From Siphonodentalium dalli (Eukaryota > Mollusca > Scaphopoda > Gadilida > Siphonodentaliidae), in assembly GCA_032622095.1 (NCBI GenBank), contig CP136064.1:148987819-149051818 (forward strand): a DNA stretch of 64,000 bases, read 5' to 3'. A program made the translations under genes and the position numbers. Below, piece by piece: positions 58,301-64,000 of this stretch. How positions within the stretch are numbered: position 1 is the first letter of the stretch; each line of letters begins with the position of its first letter. A model generated the notes under the pieces. The model was not told the DNA's origin and ran no database searches. It saw only the letters and a list, made by a program, of their open reading frames with translations.

Positions 58301-60507
58301 AAGAGATGACGAATGCGTCACTTAGACCTGCGGTCTCGGGTTTAAACCACGGATTTTGCTGACTCACGGCGGTTTAAACCTAGAGGTTTACGTAAACCAG
58401 GTTTAAACCTGAGATGACGAATCCGGCCATAATGTCTATCTGTTCCAAGCGATCACCAAATTACGTGTTCTACCAACTTATTATTTTCATTTTTTACCAG
58501 ACTGAATATGCGCCAAAATTGATATGACTCATATCGGTCAATACAACGCACGTCAAACCGAACGTCTTTAAAGTTCAGGTTTTCTGCTTATCCAACACAC
58601 AACTGTCGGGCAAAAATATAATACTTTTGGGTATACAACGCACGAAGTAATGTTTCGCCACACAGTGCCTGATAGTTTCATTCCGAGTCGGCAGTGTGAT
58701 TAATTATTATATATGTAACACATAAACTGAAGTGCATTCCCTTGCGGTGTAAATACTAGTTATATTTCCAGAATGTTCTACATTCTCCGTGATAATAAAC
58801 CTCGCACATATATATGTCACAATACTTATTATAATGTAAAGAAACACTCATACCTTCAATATATTACGCCATATCTCACCAGAGCAAAGAGACGGAATAG
58901 CGTATACAGCTTTTGTAAGACTAATTTGCACGCTGCTACCAAACCCGTTTATTATTAGTCATTTTTTTCCTTCAGTCGCCACTTTACAACTGGAATATGC
59001 TACCGTGCAATGCACAATATTAGTTTTCAGTATCGTTTATCTTAACAATACCACCACGTACTTGTGCTAAATATCAGGTTATCATCGTTTAAAGCTGTTA
59101 ATTCAGCGTTGACCATTCACGAAATGTTGCTATTTGTGGTGTTGTGTGCAGGAGCAACTATATGTAACATTATGGAGAAGGGGTATTTGCGGTGATGCGG
59201 TTGCAGAAATCGTAGTACTTTTCGTGTATATGTGGCTTTGGTGAATATAACCAAATATTATTTCCATCTATACACACGGTCTCTGCCACAGAGTATATGT
59301 AAACAATATTGTTCAAGTTTTGAATTTATTGAAGATAGTCTCTGGTACTCCGTTGTGTGTAAAATTGCGTTCATAATAAACCACCATGCATTATTGTGAA
59401 GAAAGCGAAATGTTTGTGTATCATAACTTGATCGGAGACAACAATGCCTACTATAAACATAGACAATAGGGTCTTCACATTTTATCCAGTACTATATGAA
59501 TATCTCTCATATGGTCCACAACAGTGAATTTTGATGTTGCAGATTTCAAAATAAATGACTGCTCTGAGTACATATGTTGCTGCTTCTATAAAGCTACACA
59601 TATATTCACACAATTCAAGATAATGTACTAAAACTTCTTTTTCCGTTTCTGGGCGCCCAAAAGTCTAGATTTAACCGTTGCACGAGATCCTGATTTCGAC
59701 TGCTCTCTCACGACAGATTCACAAAAGAGAATTCGTACATCTCTGATCAAAAGTTTCTCTTATACTCTGCATGTAATGATTATTCCTCGAATAATTCGAG
59801 CGTTTGTTCACTGTTATAGGACTAGCTATTAAATGTTGCACAAAATGTTAATTTCAATTCGGTTTTATCCATTTTGGTGGCCATTTTGGGACACATAGGT
59901 TGTTTACGACTAAGCATTGTTTGTCAATAATTAAATTTATTACGAATTTGACATTAATTGTTGCACCTATAAGGCAGAAATTCCGTAATTTCCGATACCA
60001 ACAGCCATTTTGGACGCCATCTTGAATAGAATTTTTTTTTCCCAAGCCGGATTTTGGTTATGTATTTCCAAGATTCTGTCCGACAAAATGACACAAAAAA
60101 AAAAAACAGCTTGTTAACAATTTGTTCTAGGTCCAATGCTTCAACGACCAGACTGTAATCTGAGTGAATCTTGAGGCCACGGAAATCACGCTTGAGCTGT
60201 CATATAATTTCACTGGATATGTCAAATTACCTTACTTACAAATCCATGTTTATCCGAAATGTTGTTGGTCAGTTTTAGTTTGTGGAATGAGACACATTTC
60301 TGCATCCATTGTTCTCCCGAGCTTGGCGAGTCAGGGTGAATGTACATTCGTTTCGGCATTTCCGGATCCGCTTTCCCAGCAACCATCCATCGACTGTTGT
60401 GAAATTTGTACCGACAGTCATCTACTGGAACTATATCCATCAGCAAGATGTATTTGGATTTCTTGTCCAACCCAGAGACTCGTATTTTGTATGGCGGGAA
60501 GATCCTC
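31235..60507 (-). CDS. Tbx2/3: Tbx2/3-class T-box transcription factor, gene span (5' partial)
   Basis: The coding region joins 60507-60240, 44976-44830, 43488-43412, 32995-32733 and 32229-31235 on the minus strand. T-box proteins are nuclear, sequence-specific DNA-binding regulators; the Tbx2/3 class mostly represses. Joined in frame, the first three exons give most of a T-box, including [66 protein letters not shown] and the [11 protein letters not shown] block, with no stop or frameshift. All junctions have GT donors and AG acceptors in matching phase. The C-terminus has the family's late short motif ([11 protein letters not shown], compare vertebrate SIQRLVSGLE). The exon encoding the N-terminus and the first T-box residues (ELWDQFHK...TEMVITKSGR in relatives) was not found up to 64000, so the gene continues beyond the window. 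Orthology to Tbx2/3 rather than Tbx4/5 rests on [17 protein letters not shown] and the C-terminal tail. Confidence 0.93.
32733..32995 (-). CDS. Tbx2/3: Tbx2/3 exon after the T-box, basic then acidic linker
   Basis: This 263-bp exon starts with the G that completes the split Lys codon, then [13 protein letters not shown], a basic stretch ([14 protein letters not shown]) and a strongly acidic run ([19 protein letters not shown]), ending at DICTG plus one base. The acceptor is CTGCGTTTCAG before GCGACA; the donor is TACAG followed by GTAAGGTTGAGG. The reading frame continues without a stop into the last exon (split codon GAA, Glu). This low-complexity linker is expected to diverge quickly. Identification depends on frame, splice sites and order rather than on sequence similarity. 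Confidence 0.85.
33460..33800 (-). repeat. Dispersed repeat, inverted relative to 50490-50945
   Basis: The reverse complement matches 50490-50945 through 'GTATGTAACTATTATGACCG', 'GAAGATTTTATGGCGGGAAC', 'TTTGAAGGATTGGTTAATTT'-like and 'GGGCGTTAACATTTCTGA' segments. The 50-kb copy has an extra segment (about 50760-50870). Both lie in Tbx2/3 introns, in opposite orientation. Confidence 0.75.
33801..34362 (+). repeat. Direct repeat of about 200 bp, period about 362 bp
   Basis: ACAACAAACCACTATTATGA through CGCACCCGTTCCCTCATTAA and CCGCGAATTCGGGGAACTCC to CCTACTG...ATTGTCACAAC occurs at about 33811-34005 and 34178-34362. Confidence 0.8.
34531..34810 (+). repeat. Tandem repeat, about 90-bp units
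   Basis: Two good units (GGGGTGGTACCACTGATTTA...GGTAGTCTCTTATTTATAAT) and two diverged units ending near the Helitron-like insertion. Confidence 0.75.
34824..35626 (-). mobile_element. Helitron-like element, subfamily 1, left arm of inverted pair
   Basis: Minus-strand order: TC at 35626, TATTATATATTTTGGAAGAT, CTGTCTGTGTG microsatellite, GATGAACTCGAAAACGGCCG, conserved block, core repeat, GCCCGGACGAAGTCGGGT, CACCTT, CTAG at 34827-34824. It is about 803 bp and near-identical in reverse complement to 35639-36431. Confidence 0.85.
35639..36431 (+). mobile_element. Helitron-like element, subfamily 1, right arm of inverted pair
   Basis: It starts TCTATTATATATTTTGGAAG after A and ends CACCTTCTAG before T. 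Twelve bases of AT-rich sequence separate it from the left arm, so the two 5' ends face each other and form a large palindrome. The length is about 793 bp. Confidence 0.87.
36661..37305. mobile_element. TTAA-flanked MITE, copy 2
   Basis: TTAA then AGGGGTACTGTACCCC at the left; ACAGTACCCCT then TTAA at the right. It has the same family ends and the same interior phrase (GGAGTCATAAAATGG) as the copy at 9912-10455. The left terminus contains its own short palindrome (GGGGTACTGTACCCC). Confidence 0.8.
37329..37846 (+). mobile_element. Helitron-like element, subfamily 2, first unit of tandem array
   Basis: The start is approximate (TATATATTTTTTGAAGACCTC), then CTGT repeats (37360-37394), the entry block, three core repeats of about 122 bp, the hairpin GCCCGGACAACGTCGGGC, TCATCGA, CTAG at 37843-37846. 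It is followed without spacer by the next TC start. Confidence 0.78.
37847..38440 (+). mobile_element. Helitron-like element, subfamily 2, second unit of tandem array
   Basis: It starts TCTCATATATATTTTGAAGA, with a TGTTTGTA microsatellite and about four core repeats, one of them internally shortened near 38309. The terminal hairpin has an inserted base (CGTGAGGGC), then TCATCGG and CTAG. Confidence 0.78.
38441..38967 (+). mobile_element. Helitron-like element, hybrid unit, third of tandem array
   Basis: It has the same TCTCATATATATTTTGAAGA start, but the block after the microsatellite (GATAGAATCGAAAACGGCTT, then CCCGTTCTCCAATCTCAATC) matches the element at 40294, not subfamily 2. From about 38740 it returns to a subfamily 2 core. 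The hairpin end is present twice in succession (GCCCGGACAACGTCGGGCTC and again), then CTAG. Confidence 0.72.
38968..39489 (+). mobile_element. Helitron-like element, subfamily 2, fourth unit of tandem array
   Basis: TCTCATATATATTTTGAAGA start, CTGT repeats, shortened entry block, three core repeats, a short duplication of CTATCGACTTGAAATTTGG near the 3' end, hairpin and CTAG at 39486-39489. Confidence 0.78.
39490..40293 (+). mobile_element. Helitron-like element, subfamily 1, fifth unit of tandem array
   Basis: TCTATTATATATTTTGGAAG start, TG/TCTG microsatellite, GATGGACTCGAAAACGGCCG, the conserved block, core repeat, hairpin in which GCCCGGAC has become GCGTGGAC, then CACCTT and CTAG. It shows a switch of subfamily within one array. 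Confidence 0.82.
40294..41624 (+). mobile_element. Helitron-like element(s), subfamily 3 end, sixth segment of tandem array
   Basis: It begins TCTATACTATATATTTTGAG with a TG repeat and the AGAATCCAAAACGCG block, and ends with the hairpin GCCGCCGGTGGCGGGC, TAACCTG, CTAG. The middle (about 40560-41050) is less repetitive. From about 41140 the subfamily 2 entry block and GTGCAGCGCATGCGCAGACG core repeats appear. It may be two elements merged, or a longer member with internal sequence. Confidence 0.62.
41625..42245 (+). mobile_element. Helitron-like element, last unit of tandem array
   Basis: It starts TATTATATATTTTGGG directly after CTAG (the TC is missing), then CTGT repeats, GATGGACTCGAAAACGGCCG, four to five core repeats of the 'GACGTGACCTTGACATTGAA' type, GCCCGGACGAAGTCGGGT, CCACCTG and CTAG. 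Beyond is TATATATATAT host sequence. Confidence 0.8.
42246..43411. other. Tbx2/3 intron remainder
   Basis: It holds the dispersed repeat at 42690-42960 (inverted copy of 24325-24600). Otherwise AT-rich, without recognised features. Confidence 0.5.
43412..43488 (-). CDS. Tbx2/3: Tbx2/3 T-box exon, end of DNA-binding domain
   Basis: This 77-bp exon encodes [20 protein letters not shown] and then GKREK, with the last codon split (AA, completed by G in the next exon to give Lys). The acceptor is ACTTTCAG before ATTACA; the donor is AAAAA followed by GTAAGTATTT. It is too short for a simple ORF scan. The [12 protein letters not shown] block is the C-terminal helix region of the T-box and is highly conserved in the Tbx2/3 class. 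Confidence 0.94.
44126..44813. repeat. Minisatellite flanked by direct repeats, next to a T-box exon
   Basis: 44370-44728 is a degenerate array built on GATGATGAACATGACGTTGG and related units, with many GAT triplets. It is flanked by two similar segments of about 80 bp (about 44126-44203 and 44733-44813), both running from GGGCGTTG through CCGGAC, TGCCATAACCC and GGGCGTTCA to GTTTAA. The right segment lies just downstream of the T-box exon's donor at 44829. Asp-rich ORFs across the array are incidental. Confidence 0.8.
44830..44976 (-). CDS. Tbx2/3: Tbx2/3 T-box exon, [10 protein letters not shown] to YQNDK
   Basis: This 147-bp exon of exactly 49 codons runs from [20 protein letters not shown] to [11 protein letters not shown]. 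The acceptor is CTTTTCCAG before ACAATTTTG; the donor is GACAAG followed by GTACGAATG. It joins in phase 0 on the 5' side to the HGF end of the preceding exon and in phase 0 to [10 protein letters not shown] of the next. Reading past the donor gives unrelated residues ([11 protein letters not shown]), so the boundary is clear. An Asp-rich minisatellite (about 44370-44728) lies roughly 100 bp downstream of the donor, inside the intron. Confidence 0.95.
45000..46764. other. Tbx2/3 intron, mostly unique sequence
   Basis: A two-unit repeat of about 55 bp (GGAATT.TGCAAAACCTT) lies at 45174-45290. Overlapping ORFs on both strands at 45854-46316 are Cys-containing but lack a signal peptide, domain or splice context. 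Confidence 0.4.
46765..49940. repeat. A-B-A-B-A tandem array, period about 1,355 bp
   Basis: A units of 466 bp lie at 46765-47230, 48121-48586 and 49475-49940; B units of about 890 bp lie between them. A begins TATAGGAATCA and ends TGATTCCTATA, an 11-bp perfect inverted repeat. GGCGTG precedes the array and GGCGTA follows it, a possible 5-6-bp target duplication. Copies look nearly identical except for the length of C and G runs in B. The repeated 66-residue ORF in B is not supported as a gene. It resembles an element with terminal repeats amplified by unequal exchange, but no primer-binding site or polypurine tract is seen. Confidence 0.85.
50140..50945 (+). repeat. Dispersed repeat with internal direct duplication
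   Basis: 50140-50235 and 50495-50605 are direct copies (TGTAGCTGTTATGACCG / ATGTAACTATTATGACCG ... CACTCTTGAAGATTTTAT). The second continues to 50945 and matches 33460-33800 in inverse orientation. A GC-rich insert interrupts it near 50760-50870. Confidence 0.7.
50779..50800. repeat. Strong GC hairpin
   Basis: GTGCCCGCCC, loop GAA, GGGCGGCAC: a nine-pair stem with one bulged C, within an insert absent from the matching copy at 33.5 kb. It is similar in size and loop to the Helitron-like terminal hairpins here, but no CTAG follows. Confidence 0.6.
50946..52084. other. Tbx2/3 intron, no recognised feature
   Basis: AT-rich sequence. No gene or clear repeat was seen. Confidence 0.4.
52085..52312. 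repeat. GT/GTGA/G-rich microsatellite
   Basis: About 228 bp of GTGTGT interrupted by GAGG and poly-G. ORFs rich in His-Thr or Cys-Val across it are artefacts of the repeat. Confidence 0.95.
52620..54170 (+). pseudogene. Decayed CR1/L2-like LINE, 2A peptide plus endonuclease and start of RT
   Basis: The order is: hydrophobic [10 protein letters not shown], then [10 protein letters not shown] (2A-type ribosome-skipping motif, 52685-52714), then an APE-type endonuclease with [12 protein letters not shown] (motif I Asn), [11 protein letters not shown] (catalytic Glu), [18 protein letters not shown] (Asp/Asn) and SDHRGV (Asp/His). After it comes [20 protein letters not shown] and [18 protein letters not shown], the entry of the reverse transcriptase. 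The frame is broken by stops near 52871, 53464 and 53650 and by frame changes near 53119 and 53650. The sequence leaves the family near 54160, before the reverse-transcriptase catalytic motifs. It is a dead fragment, missing its 3' half, inside a Tbx2/3 intron. Confidence 0.85.
52655..52714 (+). other. 2A-like ribosome-skipping sequence in LINE fragment
   Basis: [11 protein letters not shown] matches the D-x-E-x-N-P-G-P consensus. Separation would occur between the Gly ending at 52711 and the Pro starting at 52712. A Leu/Ile-rich stretch precedes it, as in 2A-bearing LINEs of sea urchins and molluscs, where it has been reported also to act as a signal sequence. The frame is closed by a stop at 52631-52633 upstream, so no intact start is seen. 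Confidence 0.85.
54171..54897. other. Tbx2/3 intron between LINE fragment and Harbinger-type pair
   Basis: No gene recognised. It is AT-rich. Confidence 0.4.
54901..56425. mobile_element. Harbinger-type non-autonomous element 1 of a tandem pair
   Basis: It starts GGGTGGATACACACATGCAT after TTA and ends with the reverse complement before TTA (56426-56428). The inverted ends are about 30 bp (through GTAATCTCTGTA). Size is 1,525 bp. The interior contains a poly-C run (55500-55520) and segments homologous to the second element (TTAGTTGGATGTATCGG, ATCTGGGCAAGAA). No transposase is seen. Confidence 0.82.
56429..57897. mobile_element. Harbinger-type non-autonomous element 2 of a tandem pair
   Basis: It has the same ends as element 1. 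It starts directly after the shared TTA and ends before TTA at 57898-57900. Size is 1,469 bp. The homologous interior is in the same orientation, so the pair could come from insertion into the first element's TTA or from unequal exchange. Non-coding. Confidence 0.82.
57986..58426. mobile_element. MITE with CGGATTCGTCATCTCA ends
   Basis: The left end CGGATTCGTCATCTCAAGTT is mirrored by AACCTGAGATGACGAATCCG at the right. The interior is rich in GGTTTAAACC-type palindromes and contains a partial third copy of the end (AAGAGATGACGAATGCGTCA near 58300). No target duplication is clear. Non-coding. Confidence 0.7.
58427..60239. other. Tbx2/3 intron, no recognised feature
   Basis: CCATTTTGG-type short repeats near 59870-60020. 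No gene seen. The ORFs at 58773 and 59854-60136 have no domain. Confidence 0.4.
60240..60507 (-). CDS. Tbx2/3: Tbx2/3 T-box exon, DNA-binding domain first visible part
   Basis: This 268-bp exon encodes 89 complete codons after one leading base that finishes a split codon (phase 2), from [19 protein letters not shown] to [12 protein letters not shown]. The acceptor is a TTGTAG before GAGGATC; the donor is GGATTT followed by GTAAGTAAGG, a near-consensus site. The split codon fits the Arg of the TKSGR sequence that precedes this block in relatives. The position usually occupied by Met (RMFPP) is Ile here (RIFPP), a mild difference. The block carries the [12 protein letters not shown] segment typical of the Tbx2/3 class. 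The exon is intact. Confidence 0.95.
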
Positions 60508-63500
60508 CTACAATAAAGCATTACAACTGACGGTGAACGGGTTCGTTTCTTTAATCCGAATGTTCATTATTCAGGAGGAGCATTATTATGAAGATCCTTT
60601 ACCCCGATGGTTATTGACTCCGAAAGTGGAATAGGACCCTTTTGTGTATGTACATACCAATGTTTTGCTTTCAGAGACTTATGGCCCAGTTTAGGCAGAT
60701 GTTTGCTCTATAAATAGACACATCATGACTCTATATATAACAACATTATAGAATTCCTCACTCATGTTGGCCACAACAGCGAAATCAGGGCATGTTTGAA
60801 AATGAGAATATGAAATATTCACGTTTGACCGAGTTAAGTTTAGGACATTCTGTTTCCAAGCTACCCAAATATATTTGGCTCCTCCAGTGACTGACTTCGG
60901 GTACAAACAATTCGGTTCTAGACTATGTGTGAAACGCTCTCCATCAGTTTAGATACATACATCATATGATTTGACACTAAATTATCTCATTTGTAAACGA
61001 CTATTACACATCTATACACGAAACTAATGTAATTAAAATGGGACGAATCATCCCACTCGTATAAGCTTTTGATGACCAGATATCATCTTTCTTTTTTTTC
61101 AAATCGGGAGTACAATATTCAGAATAACTATGATGAGTATTTATGGCTTCCTGTTCCATTAACTGCGACTATAAAGAGCGTTTCTAAAATGTTGTACATC
61201 TACACCGCATCTATATTTTTCCTATTGTATTAATTTTGTTGGACGTGCTTGTGGTGTATCGCAGATTTGCGTTTATTATAACTAATCTTCATGTTTTATT
61301 CGTCCGATAGCGAAAATTATCTTTGGAAATGTCGATTAATTTCGTGTAAATATTGGAGGGATTATCTTTAAATAAAGCTCGATGTATACGAACACTATTT
61401 CCGATCGTACGGCATACGAGCATGGAATCGTAATAAATCTTCAATATTAAAATTGGCTAGTTAGTTCAAATTCTGCAACAATAGATCGATTCGAATATCT
61501 GCATATTCAGAACAACTATACGGCCAACCAATCGTCTGAATAGAACATCGGTTGGCACGATCCATTATGAAATAGTGCTGTTTGCGAGTGATATTGGTCA
61601 ACACTGTAAACATTGGGCCAGGGGCGAATGACATAATATAGAAACCGGCAGCATCGTAATATATCTTTCATGTTTGGTCATCTGGCCCATTGCATTTGTA
61701 ATTAATCTGGGTAATTAGGCTGAAATAATCGTGGTTAATCGTATTAACACCATAGTCAGCACCACTTAGATAGGCACCAGACCAGATGTAACAGAGACAT
61801 AGTTCAAACGGAAAGATGGGGTCTGTGAATTAGCTGTTATTAATGAGTTCCGTGTGGTGATAAAGTAAATAATGGGACCCGAACCCTGAAACCATTTCTT
61901 TTGAATCTGGTTTACGCCTATAGATGTATATATTCAAGGCCCGGGTGAGTGAATGGTTCTGATCGCAGATAGCAGATATTTCCAATGCCATGTTATTTTT
62001 TTCCAACCCATGTTTAAAGATAAATTATGACTACTAAAATTATTTTAAATGTACAGGCTTATAAATTGGACCAATACAGATCATTACTCAATAGAAGGGG
62101 GCTCTTAATTTCAATATTTACCCCAAAAAATTTCTTTTATAGCACGATATCAGGGGGAGGGTGTCTTACGAGGAAAACATTTAACTGAAAAAAATTAAAA
62201 AATTGCATTGTTGTTTTTGACATTCAATTATAGCTGCGATGTCAACGTCAGCTCATTTAATTCTTCTGGTGCTTAAATGATACGAATATTGAAAGATAAA
62301 CAGATTTGCTGTATTTTTGTTTGGCGCATGTTCATCGTTGATTGATGTTCATCGTTGGGTAGAATGGATCTTGGATTACTAACCATGCACCGATATAATG
62401 AAAAGCTGAGTAATTGAACATAACATGCTAATTATTACAAAACAAGTATTCATCTTTGAGATGATAACATTTTAATTCGGGATTACTGTTTCTGCACCGT
62501 CCCTATATACGTGCCTGCTCTATATATCATGGAAGTATACATGTGTTTCATATATACTGCAATGACGTACAACATGAAGATATATATACGGTAGTACGGT
62601 TCATATTGCATAAGGTATGTGCAGGAGGGGGGGGGGTAAATATATATATGCCGTATAGGTACGGCGTATAAGGGTAGTGCGGTTGGGGTGTGGTGGAGCA
62701 GCGAACGCATACAAGCCCATGTGTTTTTGCCAGTTGCAAAGAACACATGTATTTTATCAGTTCAATTACTTGTTATTGGTTAATGGAACAGACTGCAGAT
62801 GGAAAATTATATAATTAATACAGAGATTGGGCGACCGTTTAGTCATCTAGCCGCGGCTAGTCACAACGTGAGCGAATAAACTGCTCCCGGTGTGATGGGT
62901 CCCTAAATTAAAAAACCAAAAAATGTCAATCTTGTATCCTGGAGCCCCCACCCCGTTTGTTGAACTTATTATCTGGACATTTCCCTCCAATAAATAGGAC
63001 TCCTTTTAGAGAATATAATTTGTATAGAAAGGGTTAAATCCTCAAACGGCGGCAGTGTTGAGTATATCATATCATGCGGAAATTACCAAATTTTAATACG
63101 AGATGGAATTATTCAGTATAAGAGTGAACTTGGATGGAGAAGTTATATACGCTTTTGTCGCATATACCAGTGTTGACATTGACACTCTTGCTACATATGG
63201 CTGGTTTTAGAACAATTGATTTGAAAGTCACTTTGTCTGTTAAATTGTTAGAACTACTATACACGTACATATGTATTCAGTATGTTTAGCGAAAAGTTAA
63301 CAACCAGAAAATATTATGATGATTTATATACCATTTTATTTATATTTATGTTCACCAACGAATGACAATTCCGCCAACATACTCCGTGTATGTTTGTACG
63401 GCAGCATTTTCGATTATGAATTTTCTCATGAGTTCACTGAAAAGTTAGACGAAATTCGGAATATTTCGTGTCTCTGTGTGTAGGGCTTTGCGAACACCTG

Positions 63501-63521
63501 TTCTCCAATCGGCATTAGTTG

Positions 63522-63584
<63 letters not shown>

Positions 63585-64000
63585 TACGTATTTCTTGTGA
63601 ATTATAGGTCCCAATAAATATATATAAACTAAAGCTATACACACGCAGGTTCTTATTATGTACGAGTTTAACCTTGAGTGAAATCTTCATTACATTATGT
63701 ATTTACATTTGAAGTCACGATTCCGGGTATATAGGTGATATAACTCAGAAATAAAGCAGTAGATATTAAACGAACATGTCTCATTTAAAATTGAACATCC
63801 AAATGATGTCGAAGTATTTTGGAAGGCGGGATAAAATATGTCGACAAATGCGTGAAAATATAAAGTCCATTATTGTATCCCCAATCAGAACTGGACCTGG
63901 ATGTAACAAAACCGAGCAGAATTTTAAGTTTCAAACCTAGCCGGGGTTTTAAACTCAACTATATACACATGTTTGCGCGGCTTGTTGTTATGACTTTAAC
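60508..64000. other. Probable upstream Tbx2/3 intron to window end
   Basis: I searched the minus strand for the missing T-box start (ELWDQFHK, TEMVITKSG) and did not find it. The stretch holds a dispersed repeat fragment near 62940-63050 and an AT microsatellite at about 63523-63581. It probably belongs to the intron that leads to an exon beyond 64000. Confidence 0.5.
63523..63581. repeat. AT microsatellite
   Basis: About 29 uninterrupted AT dinucleotides. Confidence 0.95.

Noticed and set aside
60691-60906. Possible upstream Tbx2/3 exon
   Set aside because: The translation contains no ELWDQFHK or TEMVITKSG-like residues, and no donor in the required phase was found.

Overview
This is a window of an animal nuclear genome. 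It is AT-rich, intron-dominated and packed with mobile-element debris. No bacterial-type operons, rRNA or tRNA genes were recognised. The one securely identified host gene is a Tbx2/3-class T-box transcription factor on the minus strand. The transposon content (tandem-repeat-containing Helitron-like elements with an ACAG/CTGT microsatellite, as in the molluscan 'pearl' and DINE/HINE groups, and a CR1/L2-like LINE with a 2A peptide) fits a marine invertebrate, perhaps a mollusc or another lophotrochozoan. The phylum is an inference.

Layout. 1-31 kb is intergenic and repeat-rich: a 1,246-bp-period duplication (189-2612), Helitron-like clusters (about 3585-4768, 6506-8202, 13899-16060, 16758-17401), a satellite of about 185 bp (8440-10650) interrupted by a TTAA-flanked MITE (9912-10455), two foldback structures (10717-12050 and about 12465-13290), a possible two-exon unknown gene (18195-19214) inside a 2-kb inverted-repeat-bounded segment, a Harbinger-type MITE with 3-bp TTA target duplications (24056-25196), and the 3' part of a LINE ORF (27701-28681). 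31.2-60.5 kb holds five coding exons of Tbx2/3, with introns of about 0.5, 10.4, 1.3 and 15.3 kb. The gene's 5' exon(s), with the N-terminus and first part of the T-box, were not found below 64000 and probably lie outside the window.

The Tbx2/3 introns are the most densely invaded part. The 10.4-kb intron holds a head-to-head pair of Helitron-like elements (34824-36431) that forms a palindrome with arms of about 800 bp, a second TTAA MITE (36661-37305), and a head-to-tail array of seven Helitron-like elements of several subfamilies (about 37329-42245) joined at CTAG/TC junctions. The 15.3-kb intron holds an A-B-A-B-A array (46765-49940), a GT microsatellite, the 5' half of a decayed 2A-bearing LINE (about 52620-54170), two adjacent Harbinger-type elements sharing one TTA (54901-57897), and a further MITE (57986-58426).

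The strongest unusual signal is the Helitron-like system. Several 3'-end variants share one plan: start TC, CTGT-type microsatellite, conserved block, core repeats of about 120 bp, short GC-rich hairpin, about 7 nt, then CTAG before a T. The variants concatenate with each other, and one variant's core repeat carries a consensus NRF-1-type palindrome in nearly every unit. No Rep/helicase protein is present, so all copies here are non-autonomous. All coordinates come from reading by eye; splice sites in Tbx2/3 are well supported, while repeat edges may be off by a few bases.
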